Assembly (NCBI RefSeq): GCF_019204005.1
Contig: NZ_JAGSPA010000002.1
Span: 186,001 to 250,000, forward strand
Direction: 5' to 3'
From: Pacificimonas pallii
GTDB lineage: Bacteria; Pseudomonadota; Alphaproteobacteria; Sphingomonadales; Sphingomonadaceae
Length of the DNA stretch: 64,000 nucleotides
The first letter of the stretch is position 1. Every line of letters starts with the position of its first letter. Both the position numbers and the translations under genes were made by a program. The notes beneath the pieces are model-generated. The model ran no database searches, had not been told where the DNA came from, and saw nothing but the letters and a program-made list of their open reading frames with translations. This document shows, piece after piece, positions 49,016-58,313 of the stretch.

Positions 49016-49630
49016 TCAATCCTTGTCGGTAGCGGATGGGGAAGAAAGATAACGTGCAGCCCAATCGGGGTTGCGCGCGCGAATGGCTGTCGCAGATGTG
49101 GGGTCGAGCGGAATGTTCAAGAGAACGATCGCAGGAGGACTCCAGTTTCGCCATTGCCTTGCATGCGCCCGCCGCTTTTGAAACCGGCGCAACCAGCCCA
49201 TCGCAGGAGCGCGCCGGGCGCTGCCAAGATACGCCCGACGGGCCAGAACCGCAATCGGCAAGCTGTGGGCAAGCTTACGCCAGTCTTTCCAGCGATGTAG
49301 CTGTGCAAGATTGTCACTGCCCATCAACCAGATGAAGTCGTGCTGCGGGTAGCGGCGGAGCATTTCGCGCGCGGTGTCGACGGAGTATCGCGTGCCAAGC
49401 TCCGTTTCCAGCGCCAGCGGTCTTATGGGCGCCCGGCGGGCCATCCCTTTCGCCGACGCCAGACGTGCCTCTAGCGGCGCCATTTCCGTTGCCGGTTTCA
49501 GCGGGTTCTGCGGACTGACCAGCCACCAGACTTCATCAAGGCCAAGTTTATCGATGGCCTGCAGGCTGATGTGCCGGTGACCGCCATGTGCCGGATTGAA
49601 TGAACCGCCCAAAATGCCGATGCGGCTCAT
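49016..49630 (-). CDS. nadD: Nicotinate-nucleotide adenylyltransferase
   Basis: This 204-residue enzyme makes nicotinate adenine dinucleotide in NAD synthesis. ILGGSFNPAHGGHRHIS contains the HxGH nucleotidyl-transfer motif; WLVSPQNPLKP and the C-terminal TSATAIR (SSTxIR-like) bind the nucleotides. It overlaps the hydroxylase-like gene upstream by 4 bp. Confidence 0.95.
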   Translation of the reverse strand: MSRIGILGGSFNPAHGGHRHISLQAIDKLGLDEVWWLVSPQNPLKPATEMAPLEARLASAKGMARRAPIRPLALETELGTRYSVDTAREMLRRYPQHDFIWLMGSDNLAQLHRWKDWRKLAHSLPIAVLARRAYLGSARRAPAMGWLRRFQKRRAHARQWRNWSPPAIVLLNIPLDPTSATAIRARNPDWAARYLSSPSATDKD

Positions 49631-50373
49631 GAGCGGTCTGGGGCGTCGCGCTTTGTGGAGGGCGCGCGGGCATGTTTAACGATGCCCTGATGAAAGTCGC
49701 GCACGAACGGACTGTTCCTGACGACGCGATCGAATATCCACTGGACGACCTTGCCGCCGCCCGACAGTGGCCGTTCGACATGCACAAGAAGGTTCAGCCG
49801 GGGTTCCGCCGTACGATTCCATGCTTCGTGCCGCCGCGTGTCGTCGAAAACGAACCACTCGCCTTCGCGCCAGGCATGCGTGTGATCCTCAACCCGGATC
49901 GCGCAGTCGCCCGGCGGCACGTCGAGCGACAGATGACAGGTCAGCATGCCTTTCGTGACCCCTGAATGTTCGGGCAGGTGCGCTCCGGGCTGGTGCACTG
50001 AAAACATGGCAGAAATCATGCCGGGAATGCGTTCCACCAGAGCCGCCGTCTTCGGATAGCGGGCGCAGTTCGCATCGATCCTGACGCCGTAGCCATGCAG
50101 CACCGCGCTATGCCATTTTTCCTGTTGGTCGAGACCGACGTGATCCGGTGACAATTGGCCGATGGGGCGGAAGCTGTCGTCGGTCCCCGACTGCGCGCGG
50201 AACTCGTCGCGAATGGCCCGCCAATTCGCCTGAGAGGGGCCGGCCCATTCAAATTCATCTGCGCCAAAGATGGCCTTGTCGGGAATCAGCGAGTGCCGGC
50301 CGACATAGGCGTTCACACCATGCCGGACCGGATAAAGATATTTTTCAAGGATGAAGCGGGCGAAACCGGCCAT
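49627..50373 (-). CDS. Aspartyl/asparaginyl beta-hydroxylase-like protein
   Basis: This 248-residue 2-oxoglutarate/Fe(II) dioxygenase-like protein has the iron-binding MFSVHQPGAHLPEHSGVTKGMLTCHLSLD segment, VEDHTHAWREGEWFVFDDTRRHEAWN (second His) and a C-terminal Arg for 2-oxoglutarate (AEPRLNLLVHVERP). Bacterial members include LpxO, which hydroxylates lipid A acyl chains, so a lipid substrate is possible. The start at ATG 50373 fits the LpxO-like N-terminus; an upstream start at 50433 is unlikely. It overlaps nadD by 4 bp. Confidence 0.85.
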   Translation of the reverse strand: MAGFARFILEKYLYPVRHGVNAYVGRHSLIPDKAIFGADEFEWAGPSQANWRAIRDEFRAQSGTDDSFRPIGQLSPDHVGLDQQEKWHSAVLHGYGVRIDANCARYPKTAALVERIPGMISAMFSVHQPGAHLPEHSGVTKGMLTCHLSLDVPPGDCAIRVEDHTHAWREGEWFVFDDTRRHEAWNRTAEPRLNLLVHVERPLSGGGKVVQWIFDRVVRNSPFVRDFHQGIVKHARAPSTKRDAPDRS

Positions 50374-50441
50374 GGCGCGCAACCTGTGTGGGGGGAGAGA
50401 AACATCACTGATACACCAGTTACAGGTGTCCACTAGGCGCT

Positions 50442-50762
50442 TTAGCGGCTGTTTCCGCTCTTGTCTTCCAGCAGTTCCTTTGCGCCGCGGCCAAGCATCG
50501 CGGAAATCTTGCTGCCCATCGCCGCAAGAAGACCCGTGAGGCGTACCGTCACGCGAATCCGGTCGTCCATCACCTCCAGCTGGGCGTCCGCGGTCTGGCC
50601 GAGGGCGCTGTAGTTCAGGAACATCGTGTCGCCGGTCCAGTGATGGTGCGCCTTGCCGCCGGGCAGCATCTCGAGATATCCCGGCAAGCTGTCGGATATG
50701 CGCCGCCGCGCTTCCTGGCGTCCCAGCGTGTGGGCGATTTCTTCTGTAAATGTTTCTTCCAT
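50442..50762 (-). CDS. Polyhydroxyalkanoic acid system family protein
   Basis: This 106-residue protein matches the short PHA-granule-region family: EIAHTLGRQEARRRI, a central FLNYSALGQTADAQLEVMDDRIRVTVRLTGLLAAM and a charged C-terminus. Members occur near PHA genes in some bacteria, but the role is not established. No PHA synthase is in the window. Confidence 0.8.
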   Translation of the reverse strand: MEETFTEEIAHTLGRQEARRRISDSLPGYLEMLPGGKAHHHWTGDTMFLNYSALGQTADAQLEVMDDRIRVTVRLTGLLAAMGSKISAMLGRGAKELLEDKSGNSR

Positions 50763-50847
50763 GGCGATGCTTTAGGCACCCTGGAGCGACTTTGCCAATA
50801 AGGGATGACGTACCGGTCCACGGGCCGCCACCCCTATTGTCATGTCC

Positions 50848-51537
50848 TTAACCGTCGCGGCGACGCAAAGCGCCAAGCGCAATCGCGCCAAGGCCGAGGA
50901 GGCCAAGCGTTGCAGGTGCCGGAACCTGATTCTGGAACACCTCGATATTACCGGCGGCGGTCTCGCCATTCCCGCCGACTTCACCGATGTACAGGTACAG
51001 GCCCGCCGAGTTGACGATCGACGTCAGGTTGAACGCGATAAACCCGCCGTCACCCAGACTGATGAAACCGTCCGGTGTGACCACGGAGGAGTCAGCGTCG
51101 AACTGGCCGAGCGTGGCCGTTGCATTGTCGACATTCGTGCCCGCACCATTGGTGCCGTAGAGCTTTGGGTCGGCTGGCGGACGCTGTGCGCCGCCCGAAA
51201 ACACCGTGCCCGCGATGGTGAAGTCGAAAATGTTGAGGCCGACAGCACCAGCGGCGCAGGCCGCGGTCGCGCAGTCGGTTGCCGAAACCTTGATCGCGTC
51301 AAGGTCGAAGCCGGAGAATTCGCCGGACGCGCCGCCAATGCCCGATCCACTATCGTTGATCTGGATGGCAGCGATGCTGAACGCGCCCAGCGAGGACAAA
51401 TCCGCTTTGAACACGGATGTTTCCGCCGGGGCCCCGCCGACCTGGCCGGTAAGCGCCGTCAGCGCGACAGGAACGGCATTTGCCGCACCAGCAAGCAGGG
51501 AAGCTGCACATGCAGCGGCTAAAAATTTAGTTTTCAT
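50848..51537 (-). CDS. PEP-CTERM sorting-domain protein 2
   Basis: This 229-residue exported protein has a signal peptide (MKTKFLAAACAASLLAGAANA), a Gly/Ala/Asp-rich beta body with one Cys pair (about residues 96 and 101) and a C-terminal VPAPATLGLLGLG-hydrophobic-LRRRDG signal, nearly identical to that of the other PEP-CTERM protein 9 kb away. ATG 51537 has GAGAGG upstream. A near-consensus sigma-54 promoter and the shared 17-bp upstream element lie in the 149-bp gap before gatB. Confidence 0.88.
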   Translation of the reverse strand: MKTKFLAAACAASLLAGAANAVPVALTALTGQVGGAPAETSVFKADLSSLGAFSIAAIQINDSGSGIGGASGEFSGFDLDAIKVSATDCATAACAAGAVGLNIFDFTIAGTVFSGGAQRPPADPKLYGTNGAGTNVDNATATLGQFDADSSVVTPDGFISLGDGGFIAFNLTSIVNSAGLYLYIGEVGGNGETAAGNIEVFQNQVPAPATLGLLGLGAIALGALRRRDG

Positions 51538-51598
51538 GGGTTTATCCTCTCGTTGTGAAACGCAAGGACGCAACAGACGATATACTGCTCACCAGCCA

Positions 51599-51615
51599 AG
51601 CAATAGTCATGCCAA
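51599..51615 (-). promoter_or_regulatory. Sigma-54 promoter of PEP-CTERM gene 2
   Basis: On the minus strand TTGGCATG-ACTA-TTGCT matches the -24/-12 consensus with one change (TGGCATG for TGGCACG). GG and GC are 12 bp apart. The expected transcript start is near 51588, about 50 nt ahead of the start codon at 51537 (minus strand). Confidence 0.7.
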
Positions 51616-51666
51616 ATGGTTAACGTGTTGAGTTAATTACCTGCGGTGTAAAGCCGGACTTGAAAC

Positions 51667-51683
51667 TGTAAACTCTGCCGACA
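51667..51683 (-). promoter_or_regulatory. Conserved 17-bp upstream element (copy 2)
   Basis: On the minus strand TGTCGGCAGAGTTTACA lies 51 bp upstream of the sigma-54 promoter and four bp past the gatB stop. It matches 14 of 17 positions of the element at 42572-42588. A second, weaker GGCTTTACA lies closer to the promoter. Confidence 0.55.
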
Positions 51684-51686
51684 CCA

Positions 51687-53174
51687 TCACCCGCCGAGAG
51701 CTTTTCGTAACAGCTCGTTAACGACCTGAGGATTTGCCTGGCCTTTTGTGGCCTTCATGGTCTGTCCGACGAAGAAGCCGAACAACTTGTCTTTGCCGCC
51801 GCGATACTGCGCGACCTTGTCTGCGTTCGCTTCCAGCACCTTGGCGATTTCGGCTTCGATGGCGCCGGTATCGCTAACCTGCTTCATGCCGCGCTCCTCG
51901 ACGATCTTTGCGGGATCGTCACCGGTCTCCAGCATGATGGCGAACACATCCTTCGCCAAACGGCCCGATAATGTGCCGTCGGCGACCAGTGCGAGAAGCT
52001 CGGCGCCCTGCGACGGGCTGATCGGGCTTTCCGTGATCGACTTGCCAAGGCCGTTCAGCGCGCCGAAAAGGTCCGAAATGACCCAATTGGCCGCCGCCTT
52101 GCCGACCGCCCTTGCCTCCTTGCGCTGCTTCAGCGCAGTCTCGTTTAGCAGCAGCTCGAAATAGGCCGCGGTTTCCTGTTCCGCCGTCAGTACGGCGGCG
52201 TTGTAAGGGCTGATTTCCAGCTGCTCGACATAGCGCGTGCGCTTTGTATCAGGGAGTTCCGGCAGGGTCGCGCGGCACGCTTCGATATACGCATCATCGA
52301 ATATCAGGGGCAGGAGGTCCGGGTCCGGGAAGTAACGGTAATCATGCGCCTCTTCCTTTGACCGGAGCGGTCGCGTAATCATCTGAGCCGGATCGAACTG
52401 GCGGGTTTCCTGTTTGATCTCTCCGCCGGCTTCCAGCACTTCGACCTGGCGCTGCGCTTCATATTCGATCACGGCCTCGACGAAGCGGACGGAATTGACA
52501 TTCTTGCACTCGGTGCGCGTGCCCAGTTCTCCGCCCGGCCTGCGGACCGACACGTTCACGTCGGCGCGCATGCTGCCCTGATCCATATTGCCGTCGCAGG
52601 ATCCGACATAGCGCAGGATCGAGCGCAGCTTGCGGACATAGGCACCGGCTTCGGCGGGGGACCGCATGTCCGGCTTCGACACGATTTCCATCAGCGCGAC
52701 GCCGGAACGGTTGAGATCGACAAGCGAGAATTCAGGGCTCTGATCGTGGATCGACTTGCCGGCGTCCTGTTCCAGATGGATGCGCTCGATCCCGATGGTT
52801 GCCGGATCGGCATCCACAGGATCGACGATAATTTCCCCTTCGCCGACAATGGGATGCGCGAACTGGCTGATCTGGTAGCCTTGCGGCAGGTCGGCATAGA
52901 AGTAATTCTTGCGATCGAAACGCGACCATTTATGAATTTCACAATTCAGCGCCACCCCGGTCCGCACGGCCTGCCGCACCGCCTCGCCATTGATCACGGG
53001 CAGCATGCCGGGCATCGCCGCATCGACCAGAGAAACCTGCGAATTCGGTTCCGAGCCAAAGGCCGTCGCCGCGCCGGAAAACAGCTTTGCATTGGTCGTG
53101 ACCTGCGCATGGACCTCAAGCCCAATGACGACCTCCCACTCGCCGGTTTCGCCCTGAATACGGTAATCTGTCAT
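51687..53174 (-). CDS. gatB: Asp-tRNA(Asn)/Glu-tRNA(Gln) amidotransferase subunit B
   Basis: This 495-residue GatB activates and amidates mischarged Glu-tRNA(Gln) or Asp-tRNA(Asn). [20 protein letters not shown], the kinase-like [18 protein letters not shown], and [12 protein letters not shown] with the C-terminal YqeY-like helical domain ([20 protein letters not shown]) are all present. ATG 53174 fits the family start and overlaps the small membrane-protein gene by 4 bp. Confidence 0.96.
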   Translation of the reverse strand: MTDYRIQGETGEWEVVIGLEVHAQVTTNAKLFSGAATAFGSEPNSQVSLVDAAMPGMLPVINGEAVRQAVRTGVALNCEIHKWSRFDRKNYFYADLPQGYQISQFAHPIVGEGEIIVDPVDADPATIGIERIHLEQDAGKSIHDQSPEFSLVDLNRSGVALMEIVSKPDMRSPAEAGAYVRKLRSILRYVGSCDGNMDQGSMRADVNVSVRRPGGELGTRTECKNVNSVRFVEAVIEYEAQRQVEVLEAGGEIKQETRQFDPAQMITRPLRSKEEAHDYRYFPDPDLLPLIFDDAYIEACRATLPELPDTKRTRYVEQLEISPYNAAVLTAEQETAAYFELLLNETALKQRKEARAVGKAAANWVISDLFGALNGLGKSITESPISPSQGAELLALVADGTLSGRLAKDVFAIMLETGDDPAKIVEERGMKQVSDTGAIEAEIAKVLEANADKVAQYRGGKDKLFGFFVGQTMKATKGQANPQVVNELLRKALGG

Positions 53175-53512
53175 TGTTCTGCCTTCAAAAGGTACTGTTC
53201 CGTGACCTTCAGTTCGTTCTGGAATATCTCGGCGGCGGGGCCTGTGCCGTTCACCTGGATCGAGTTGCACATCACCACCGTCAGGTCGCGATATTCGGGA
53301 AACTCGCGCAGCTGGCGGACGGCAATCATTTTTTGCGCGGGGCCGACATTCTGCGCTTCGATACGGGCGACGACAGCCGTGTAGGCTTCATATCGGCGAA
53401 GCTGCTCCGTCTTTGCGGCAAGCTCGTGATTCCTGCGGCCCACGCCCGCGATGATTGCAAGGGGCGCGCCGACAGCGATCAAAATCGCGGCGGCGATAAG
53501 GGCGGCTTCCAT
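53171..53512 (-). CDS. Small single-pass membrane protein between gatA and gatB
   Basis: This 113-residue protein has an N-terminal transmembrane helix ([22 protein letters not shown]) and a soluble helical/beta tail with one Cys. ATG 53512 shares a base with the gatA stop (TGATG), and its stop overlaps the gatB start (ATGA), so it is translationally coupled on both sides. ATG 53521 is an alternative but lies too close to the GGAG site. No family recognised. Its conservation within gatCAB operons would be worth knowing. Confidence 0.7.
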   Translation of the reverse strand: MEAALIAAAILIAVGAPLAIIAGVGRRNHELAAKTEQLRRYEAYTAVVARIEAQNVGPAQKMIAVRQLREFPEYRDLTVVMCNSIQVNGTGPAAEIFQNELKVTEQYLLKAEQ

Positions 53513-54987
53513 CACCACCATTTCTCCGGCTGCGCGCTGAACCCCGCGGCGCGTTCCAGGGCATAGCCGGCATTGAACAAGCCTTCCTCTTCCAGCGCGT
53601 TGCCGATGAGGTGCAGGCCGAGCGGCAGACCGTCCTTGTCGGCACCGGCGGGGACGCTCATGGCGGGAAGGCCGGCAAGGCTGGCGGGCACGCAGAACAC
53701 GTCGTTCAGATACATGGCGATGGGATCGTCCGACTTGGACCCTGCGGCGAAGGCGGCGCTGGGCGCCGTCGGGGTCAGGATGACATCGCACTGTTCAAAG
53801 GCCCGGTCGAAGTCCTGCTTGATCAATGTGCGAACCTTCTGCGCCTGCAGATAATAAGCATCGTAATAACCCGCCGACAGCACATAGGTGCCGATCATGA
53901 TGCGGCGTTTGACTTCATCGCCAAAGCCAGCGGAGCGGGTCGCCTCGTACATGTCGATCAGATTGCCGCCGTCCGGCGTTTCGCGCAGGCCGTAGCGCAC
54001 GCCGTCATAGCGGGCGAGGTTCGATGACGCTTCGGCCGGTGCGATGATATAATAGGTCGGCAGCGCATATTTTGTATGGGGCAGGGAGATCTCCACAATC
54101 TCCGCGCCCGCATCGCGCAGCATATCCGCACCCTTCGACCACAGCGCTTCGATTTCCGCCGGGATGCCGTCGATCGTATATTCCTTCGGAATGCCGATGC
54201 GCCTGCCCTTGATGTCGCCGGTCAGCGCCGCCTCGAAATCGGGCAAGGGGAGGTCAAGACTGGTCGAATCCTTCGGATCGAAACCCGCCATCGACCGCAG
54301 CATGATTGCGCAGTCACGCACGTCGCGCGCCATCGGACCCGCTTGGTCCAGCGAAGACGCGAACGCCACCGTGCCCCAGCGCGAGCAGCGGCCATAGGTG
54401 GGCTTGAACCCGGTGATGCCGGTGAAGGCGGCGGGCTGGCGAATGGAGCCGCCCGTATCCGTACCCGTCGCGGCGGCGACGATGCGCGCGGCGACGGCGG
54501 CGGACGACCCGCCCGAAGAGCCGCCGGGCACCAGTGTCTCGCCCTTCGCGCCGCGCCAGGGATTGATCACATTGCCCCACGCGCTCGTCTCGTTCGAGGA
54601 GCCCATGGCGAACTCGTCCATGTTGAGCTTGCCGAGCATGCCCGCACCGTCGGCGAGCAGATTGGCGCTGACGGTCGATTCATATTGCGGCGTGAACCCG
54701 CGCAAAATGTTGGAACCTGCGGTGGATTCGACGCCTTCCGTGCAGAACAGGTCCTTGATGCCCAGCGGAATACCCGACAGCGGCTTTGCGGCGCCATCCG
54801 CCAGGGCCCTGTCGGCGGTTTCCGCCGCTGCGAGCGCCAGTTCCGGCGTCTCGACGGTAAACGCATTCAATTCCCGTGCGCCCTCGACAGCGGCAATGTG
54901 CGCCTGCGTCAGTTCCTTTGCTGAGAAGCTCTTCTCGCGCAGCCCGTCGCGCATCGCGGCGAGCGTCAGATTAGTCAGGTCACTCAT
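53512..54987 (-). CDS. gatA: Asp-tRNA(Asn)/Glu-tRNA(Gln) amidotransferase subunit A
   Basis: This 491-residue amidase-signature enzyme frees ammonia from glutamine for GatB. The catalytic Lys is in [14 protein letters not shown], and the Ser-cisSer pair is in [15 protein letters not shown] and [14 protein letters not shown]. Together with GatC and GatB it replaces a direct glutaminyl- or asparaginyl-tRNA synthetase, as in most Alphaproteobacteria. Two bp separate it from gatC. Confidence 0.97.
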   Translation of the reverse strand: MSDLTNLTLAAMRDGLREKSFSAKELTQAHIAAVEGARELNAFTVETPELALAAAETADRALADGAAKPLSGIPLGIKDLFCTEGVESTAGSNILRGFTPQYESTVSANLLADGAGMLGKLNMDEFAMGSSNETSAWGNVINPWRGAKGETLVPGGSSGGSSAAVAARIVAAATGTDTGGSIRQPAAFTGITGFKPTYGRCSRWGTVAFASSLDQAGPMARDVRDCAIMLRSMAGFDPKDSTSLDLPLPDFEAALTGDIKGRRIGIPKEYTIDGIPAEIEALWSKGADMLRDAGAEIVEISLPHTKYALPTYYIIAPAEASSNLARYDGVRYGLRETPDGGNLIDMYEATRSAGFGDEVKRRIMIGTYVLSAGYYDAYYLQAQKVRTLIKQDFDRAFEQCDVILTPTAPSAAFAAGSKSDDPIAMYLNDVFCVPASLAGLPAMSVPAGADKDGLPLGLHLIGNALEEEGLFNAGYALERAAGFSAQPEKWW

Positions 54988-54989
54988 GA

Positions 54990-55277
54990 TTATTCGATCA
55001 CCTTCGGCACAGCGAAGAAGCCGTGCATTGGCTTTGGCGCATTGGCCAGGACCTTCTCCTGTACATCGCCGTCCGTGATTTCATCCTCGCGCCAGCGCAG
55101 GCTGTTCGCGATCACCGCTGTCGTCGGTTCCACACCGGAAGTATCGACCTCGCCCAGCTGCTCGACCCAGCCGAGAATATTGTTGAGCTCGCTTTTCATC
55201 GGCTCCACCCGCTCCTCGGGCAGTTTGATGCGCGCAAGATGGGCAATCTTGCGCACGGTATCGGCATCGACGGACAT
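54990..55277 (-). CDS. gatC: Asp-tRNA(Asn)/Glu-tRNA(Gln) amidotransferase subunit C
   Basis: This 95-residue stabilising subunit wraps the GatA-GatB interface. [34 protein letters not shown] and the C-terminal [20 protein letters not shown] are typical. ATG 55277 gives the standard length. It is the first gene of gatC-gatA-small gene-gatB. Confidence 0.95.
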   Translation of the reverse strand: MSVDADTVRKIAHLARIKLPEERVEPMKSELNNILGWVEQLGEVDTSGVEPTTAVIANSLRWREDEITDGDVQEKVLANAPKPMHGFFAVPKVIE

Positions 55278-55402
55278 GTAGGCTCCAAAAGCTCGATTAT
55301 CGGGGCATCGGTTAGCAGAGCATGTTGCAGCGCGGCAAGCGCCGGTGGATGCGCCGGTACAGAAAGCGAAAAAAATCTTCTCCACCACTTGCGGTGGACG
55401 GC

Positions 55403-56599
55403 TTAGGCAACCGCCCCCGCCGCGACGCCGCTCGCCCATGCCCATTGGAAATTATACCCGCCCAGCCAGCCCGTCACATCGACGCCCTCGCCGATGAAAT
55501 AGAGGCCGGGTATCTTTTTGGCCTCCATCGTTTTCGATGACAGGTCGGCGGTGGAGACGCCGCCTGCGGTGACTTCGGCTTTGGCAAATCCTTCTGTGCC
55601 ATTGGGGCTGAAGGCCCAGCGGTGCAGGCGGGTGCTGGCACCGGCCAGCTTGCGGTCGGGCAGGTTGGCGAGTTCTCCGCCAAGGCCGATCTTGTCCGCC
55701 AATGTGGTGGCGAGGCGGTCGGGCATCAGGCTGCCGAGCGCGGTTGCCATGTGGATTTTCGGGCGGTCTCGCTTCTGCTCAACCAGCCACTCCGGGGGCA
55801 GGCCGGGCAGGAAGTCGATGGCGATGTCCTGACCATGCTGCCAATAGCTGGAAATTTGCAGGATGGCGGGGCCGGAAAGGCCGCGATGGGTAAAGAGCGC
55901 AGCTTCACGGAAACTGGTCTTGCCGCAACTGGCGATCACGTCGGCACTGACGCCCGAAAGCTCGCGAAACAGGATTTGCGTCCCGCCGAGCGTGAAAGGC
56001 ACCAGGGCAGGGCGCGGCTCGACGACCTTCAGACCGAATTTCCGCGCGACTTCATAGGCAAATCCGGTCGCGCCCATCTTTGGAATGCTCGGGCCGCCGG
56101 TGGCCACGACCAGCGACCTTGCGCGCAGACGGTCAAGGCCAAGGCGCATGGAATAAGGGGCCTCGCCAGATGCGCTGTCGTCGCGGGCCAGTTCGCTGAC
56201 GGCCTTGCCGAGCGCAACCTCGACGCCCGCATCGGCGCATTCCGCCATCAGCATGTCGACGATCTGACGCGCGCTCTGGTCACAGAATAGCTGACCCAGG
56301 GTCTTCTCATGCCATGCAATTCCATAGCGGTTGACCAGATCGATGAAATCCTGCGCGGTGTACCGGCTGAGCGCGGACTTCATGAAATGTCTGTTGGCGC
56401 TCAAAAAACGATCGGGTGCGGTGTTGATGTTGGTGAAATTGCAGCGCCCGCCGCCGGAAATCAGGATTTTCCGGCCCGGCTGGTCGGCGTGATCGATGAC
56501 GAGAACGCGTCTGCCGCGGCGTCCGGCGACGGCTGCGCACATCAGACCGGCGCCGCCTGCGCCAAGGATAATAACGTCATATGTCTTCGGGCTGCTCAT
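55403..56599 (-). CDS. HI0933/BaiN-like NAD(P)/FAD-dependent oxidoreductase
   Basis: This 398-residue flavoprotein has the dinucleotide motif [21 protein letters not shown] at the N-terminus, [14 protein letters not shown] and the C-terminal [22 protein letters not shown] typical of the HI0933/YhiN family. One characterised relative (BaiN) is a bile-acid reductase, but the family reaction in Proteobacteria is unknown. It is divergent from the DUF3089 gene. Confidence 0.9.
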   Translation of the reverse strand: MSSPKTYDVIILGAGGAGLMCAAVAGRRGRRVLVIDHADQPGRKILISGGGRCNFTNINTAPDRFLSANRHFMKSALSRYTAQDFIDLVNRYGIAWHEKTLGQLFCDQSARQIVDMLMAECADAGVEVALGKAVSELARDDSASGEAPYSMRLGLDRLRARSLVVATGGPSIPKMGATGFAYEVARKFGLKVVEPRPALVPFTLGGTQILFRELSGVSADVIASCGKTSFREAALFTHRGLSGPAILQISSYWQHGQDIAIDFLPGLPPEWLVEQKRDRPKIHMATALGSLMPDRLATTLADKIGLGGELANLPDRKLAGASTRLHRWAFSPNGTEGFAKAEVTAGGVSTADLSSKTMEAKKIPGLYFIGEGVDVTGWLGGYNFQWAWASGVAAGAVA

Positions 56600-56678
56600 G
56601 CTGCGCGCCTATCGCAGCTTCACCCGGACCGTACCACCCGTTAAGGGGCGCGCCTCACTTTGGGAGATGTATCGCCAT

Positions 56679-57800
56679 ATGGCCGCGCGCCGCTTTCTTA
56701 CCGTCTTTGCGGGGCTGATTGTCCTCGCCCTTGCCGCCGTCATCATATGGGCCGCGTTCGGCGGCGAAATCCTGAAGCGGTACATGACGCCGAGCGTGAC
56801 ATTCGCGGAAAGTCCCGCGCCGCCGCCGACACTCTATGACCGGCCGGACGCATGGATCGCGCGGCCGGGAATTCCATCGACCGACGCGAATTGGACGCCC
56901 GACGGATACCGGGTTGCGCCGGAAACAGCCGTTTCGATATTTTACGTCCATCCGACCACATATCTGAAATCTGACCGCTGGAACGCGCCGCTCGATCCCG
57001 ACGACGAGGGCGCGCTTTACCGCCGCGGAATTTTCACGCGCAGTCAGGCGAGCGTCTTCAATGGTGTCGGGGACATTTGGGCGCCTAAATACCGGCAAGC
57101 CGCCTTCGGCGCGTTTCTTTCCTTTGCGGAGCCGGACGCGGCCAAGTCGTTCGCGCTCGCCTATCGGGATGTGGAAACTTCGTTTGACAGTTTCCTTGCT
57201 TCCCTCCCCGAGGATCGACCGATCATTCTGGCGGGGCATAGCCAGGGGTCGCTCCATCTCGTGTCGCTACTGGCCCGGCGCATTGCGGGCACAGCCGTCG
57301 CGGATCGGATCGTGGCGGCGTATCTGCCCGGCTGGCCCATTTCGGTGACCGCGGATCTTCCGAAGCTTGGGCTTGCGCCCTGTACCTCGCCCGCGCAGAC
57401 GCGGTGCCTATTGGCCTGGCAGAGCTTCGCGGAGCCCGCGGATATGGAACTGGTGCTGGAAGCGTTTGACCTGACCAAGGGTTTCGATGGCACGGGCAGG
57501 GCAGGCACGGACCTGGTTTGTACCAACCCGCAAACCGGCGGCGCGCCGGGGCCGTCACCTGCCGAGGGGAATATTGGCGCACTGGTGCCCGATGAGTCTC
57601 TGGAAGACGCCGTGTTGCAGGCCGGTCTCGTTCAGGCGGAGTGCCGCGGCCGCGGATATCTGTCCCTTGGCGAAAATGCGCTGTCGATGGGGCAGTATGT
57701 GCTGCCGGGGAACAATTACCACGTATACGATTACGCTTTGTTCTGGGCAAATCTACGCGCGGATGCGGAGCGGAGGACCAGCGCATTTCTGGCCCGTTGA
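56679..57800 (+). CDS. DUF3089 alpha/beta-hydrolase-like protein
   Basis: This 373-residue protein has an N-terminal membrane anchor (FLTVFAGLIVLALAAVIIWAA) and an alpha/beta-hydrolase core with the nucleophile elbow LAGHSQGS. FYVHPTTYLKSDRWNAPLDD-like sequence near residue 90 and the C-terminal GNNYHVYDYALFWANLR (His) match DUF3089. The substrate is unknown. I prefer ATG 56679; ATG 56667 abuts the GGGAG site. It overlaps ruvX by 4 bp. Confidence 0.85.
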   Translation: MAARRFLTVFAGLIVLALAAVIIWAAFGGEILKRYMTPSVTFAESPAPPPTLYDRPDAWIARPGIPSTDANWTPDGYRVAPETAVSIFYVHPTTYLKSDRWNAPLDPDDEGALYRRGIFTRSQASVFNGVGDIWAPKYRQAAFGAFLSFAEPDAAKSFALAYRDVETSFDSFLASLPEDRPIILAGHSQGSLHLVSLLARRIAGTAVADRIVAAYLPGWPISVTADLPKLGLAPCTSPAQTRCLLAWQSFAEPADMELVLEAFDLTKGFDGTGRAGTDLVCTNPQTGGAPGPSPAEGNIGALVPDESLEDAVLQAGLVQAECRGRGYLSLGENALSMGQYVLPGNNYHVYDYALFWANLRADAERRTSAFLAR

Positions 57801-58255
57801 CGCCCGAACGGTTCCGCCAGGCGCTACCCGCGAAGGGCGTTCTTTGCGGTGTGGACCCAGGCACGAAGACCATCGGACTTGCCTTTTGCGATCAGGACTG
57901 GCGCATCGCGGGGCCAGACATGGTGGTGCGCCGGACAAAGCAGGTCGCCGACCTTGCGGCTGTGCGGGCGCGGCTGAACGCGCGCGGCGCAAAAGCCCTG
58001 ATCGTCGGTCTGCCGCTTAATATGGACGGGACGCCCGGCCCCTCCGCGCAGCGCAGCCGGGCGCTCGCCAGAACCATGGAGGGCGCGTTCGATCTGCCCG
58101 TACTGTTGTGGGATGAGACGCTGACCTCGGTGGCTGCGGAAGACGCGATGCGGGCAGCCGGTGTGCCGCGCGCGAAATGGCCCGAGAAGATCGATGCGCA
58201 CGCTGCCGCGATCATGCTGCAGGGCGCGCTCAACTGGTTTGCGCGGGACGCTTGA
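57797..58255 (+). CDS. ruvX: Putative pre-16S rRNA nuclease / Holliday junction resolvase-like YqgF, TTG start
   Basis: This 152-residue RNase H-fold protein has the first catalytic Asp in LCGVDPGTKTIGLAFCD, VGLPLNMDGTPGPSAQ, LLWDETLTSVAAE and the C-terminal DAHAAAIMLQGAL. YqgF is needed for 16S rRNA 5' end processing. No ATG or GTG fits the family N-terminus; TTG 57797 overlaps the previous stop as TTGA and gives the usual length. Confidence 0.9.
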   Translation: MTPERFRQALPAKGVLCGVDPGTKTIGLAFCDQDWRIAGPDMVVRRTKQVADLAAVRARLNARGAKALIVGLPLNMDGTPGPSAQRSRALARTMEGAFDLPVLLWDETLTSVAAEDAMRAAGVPRAKWPEKIDAHAAAIMLQGALNWFARDA

Positions 58256-58313
58256 CGCTATTCAGGTGGCAGCCTAGCCGGACAATGTAAGATAATCTTG
58301 TAAGGACAGGAAT

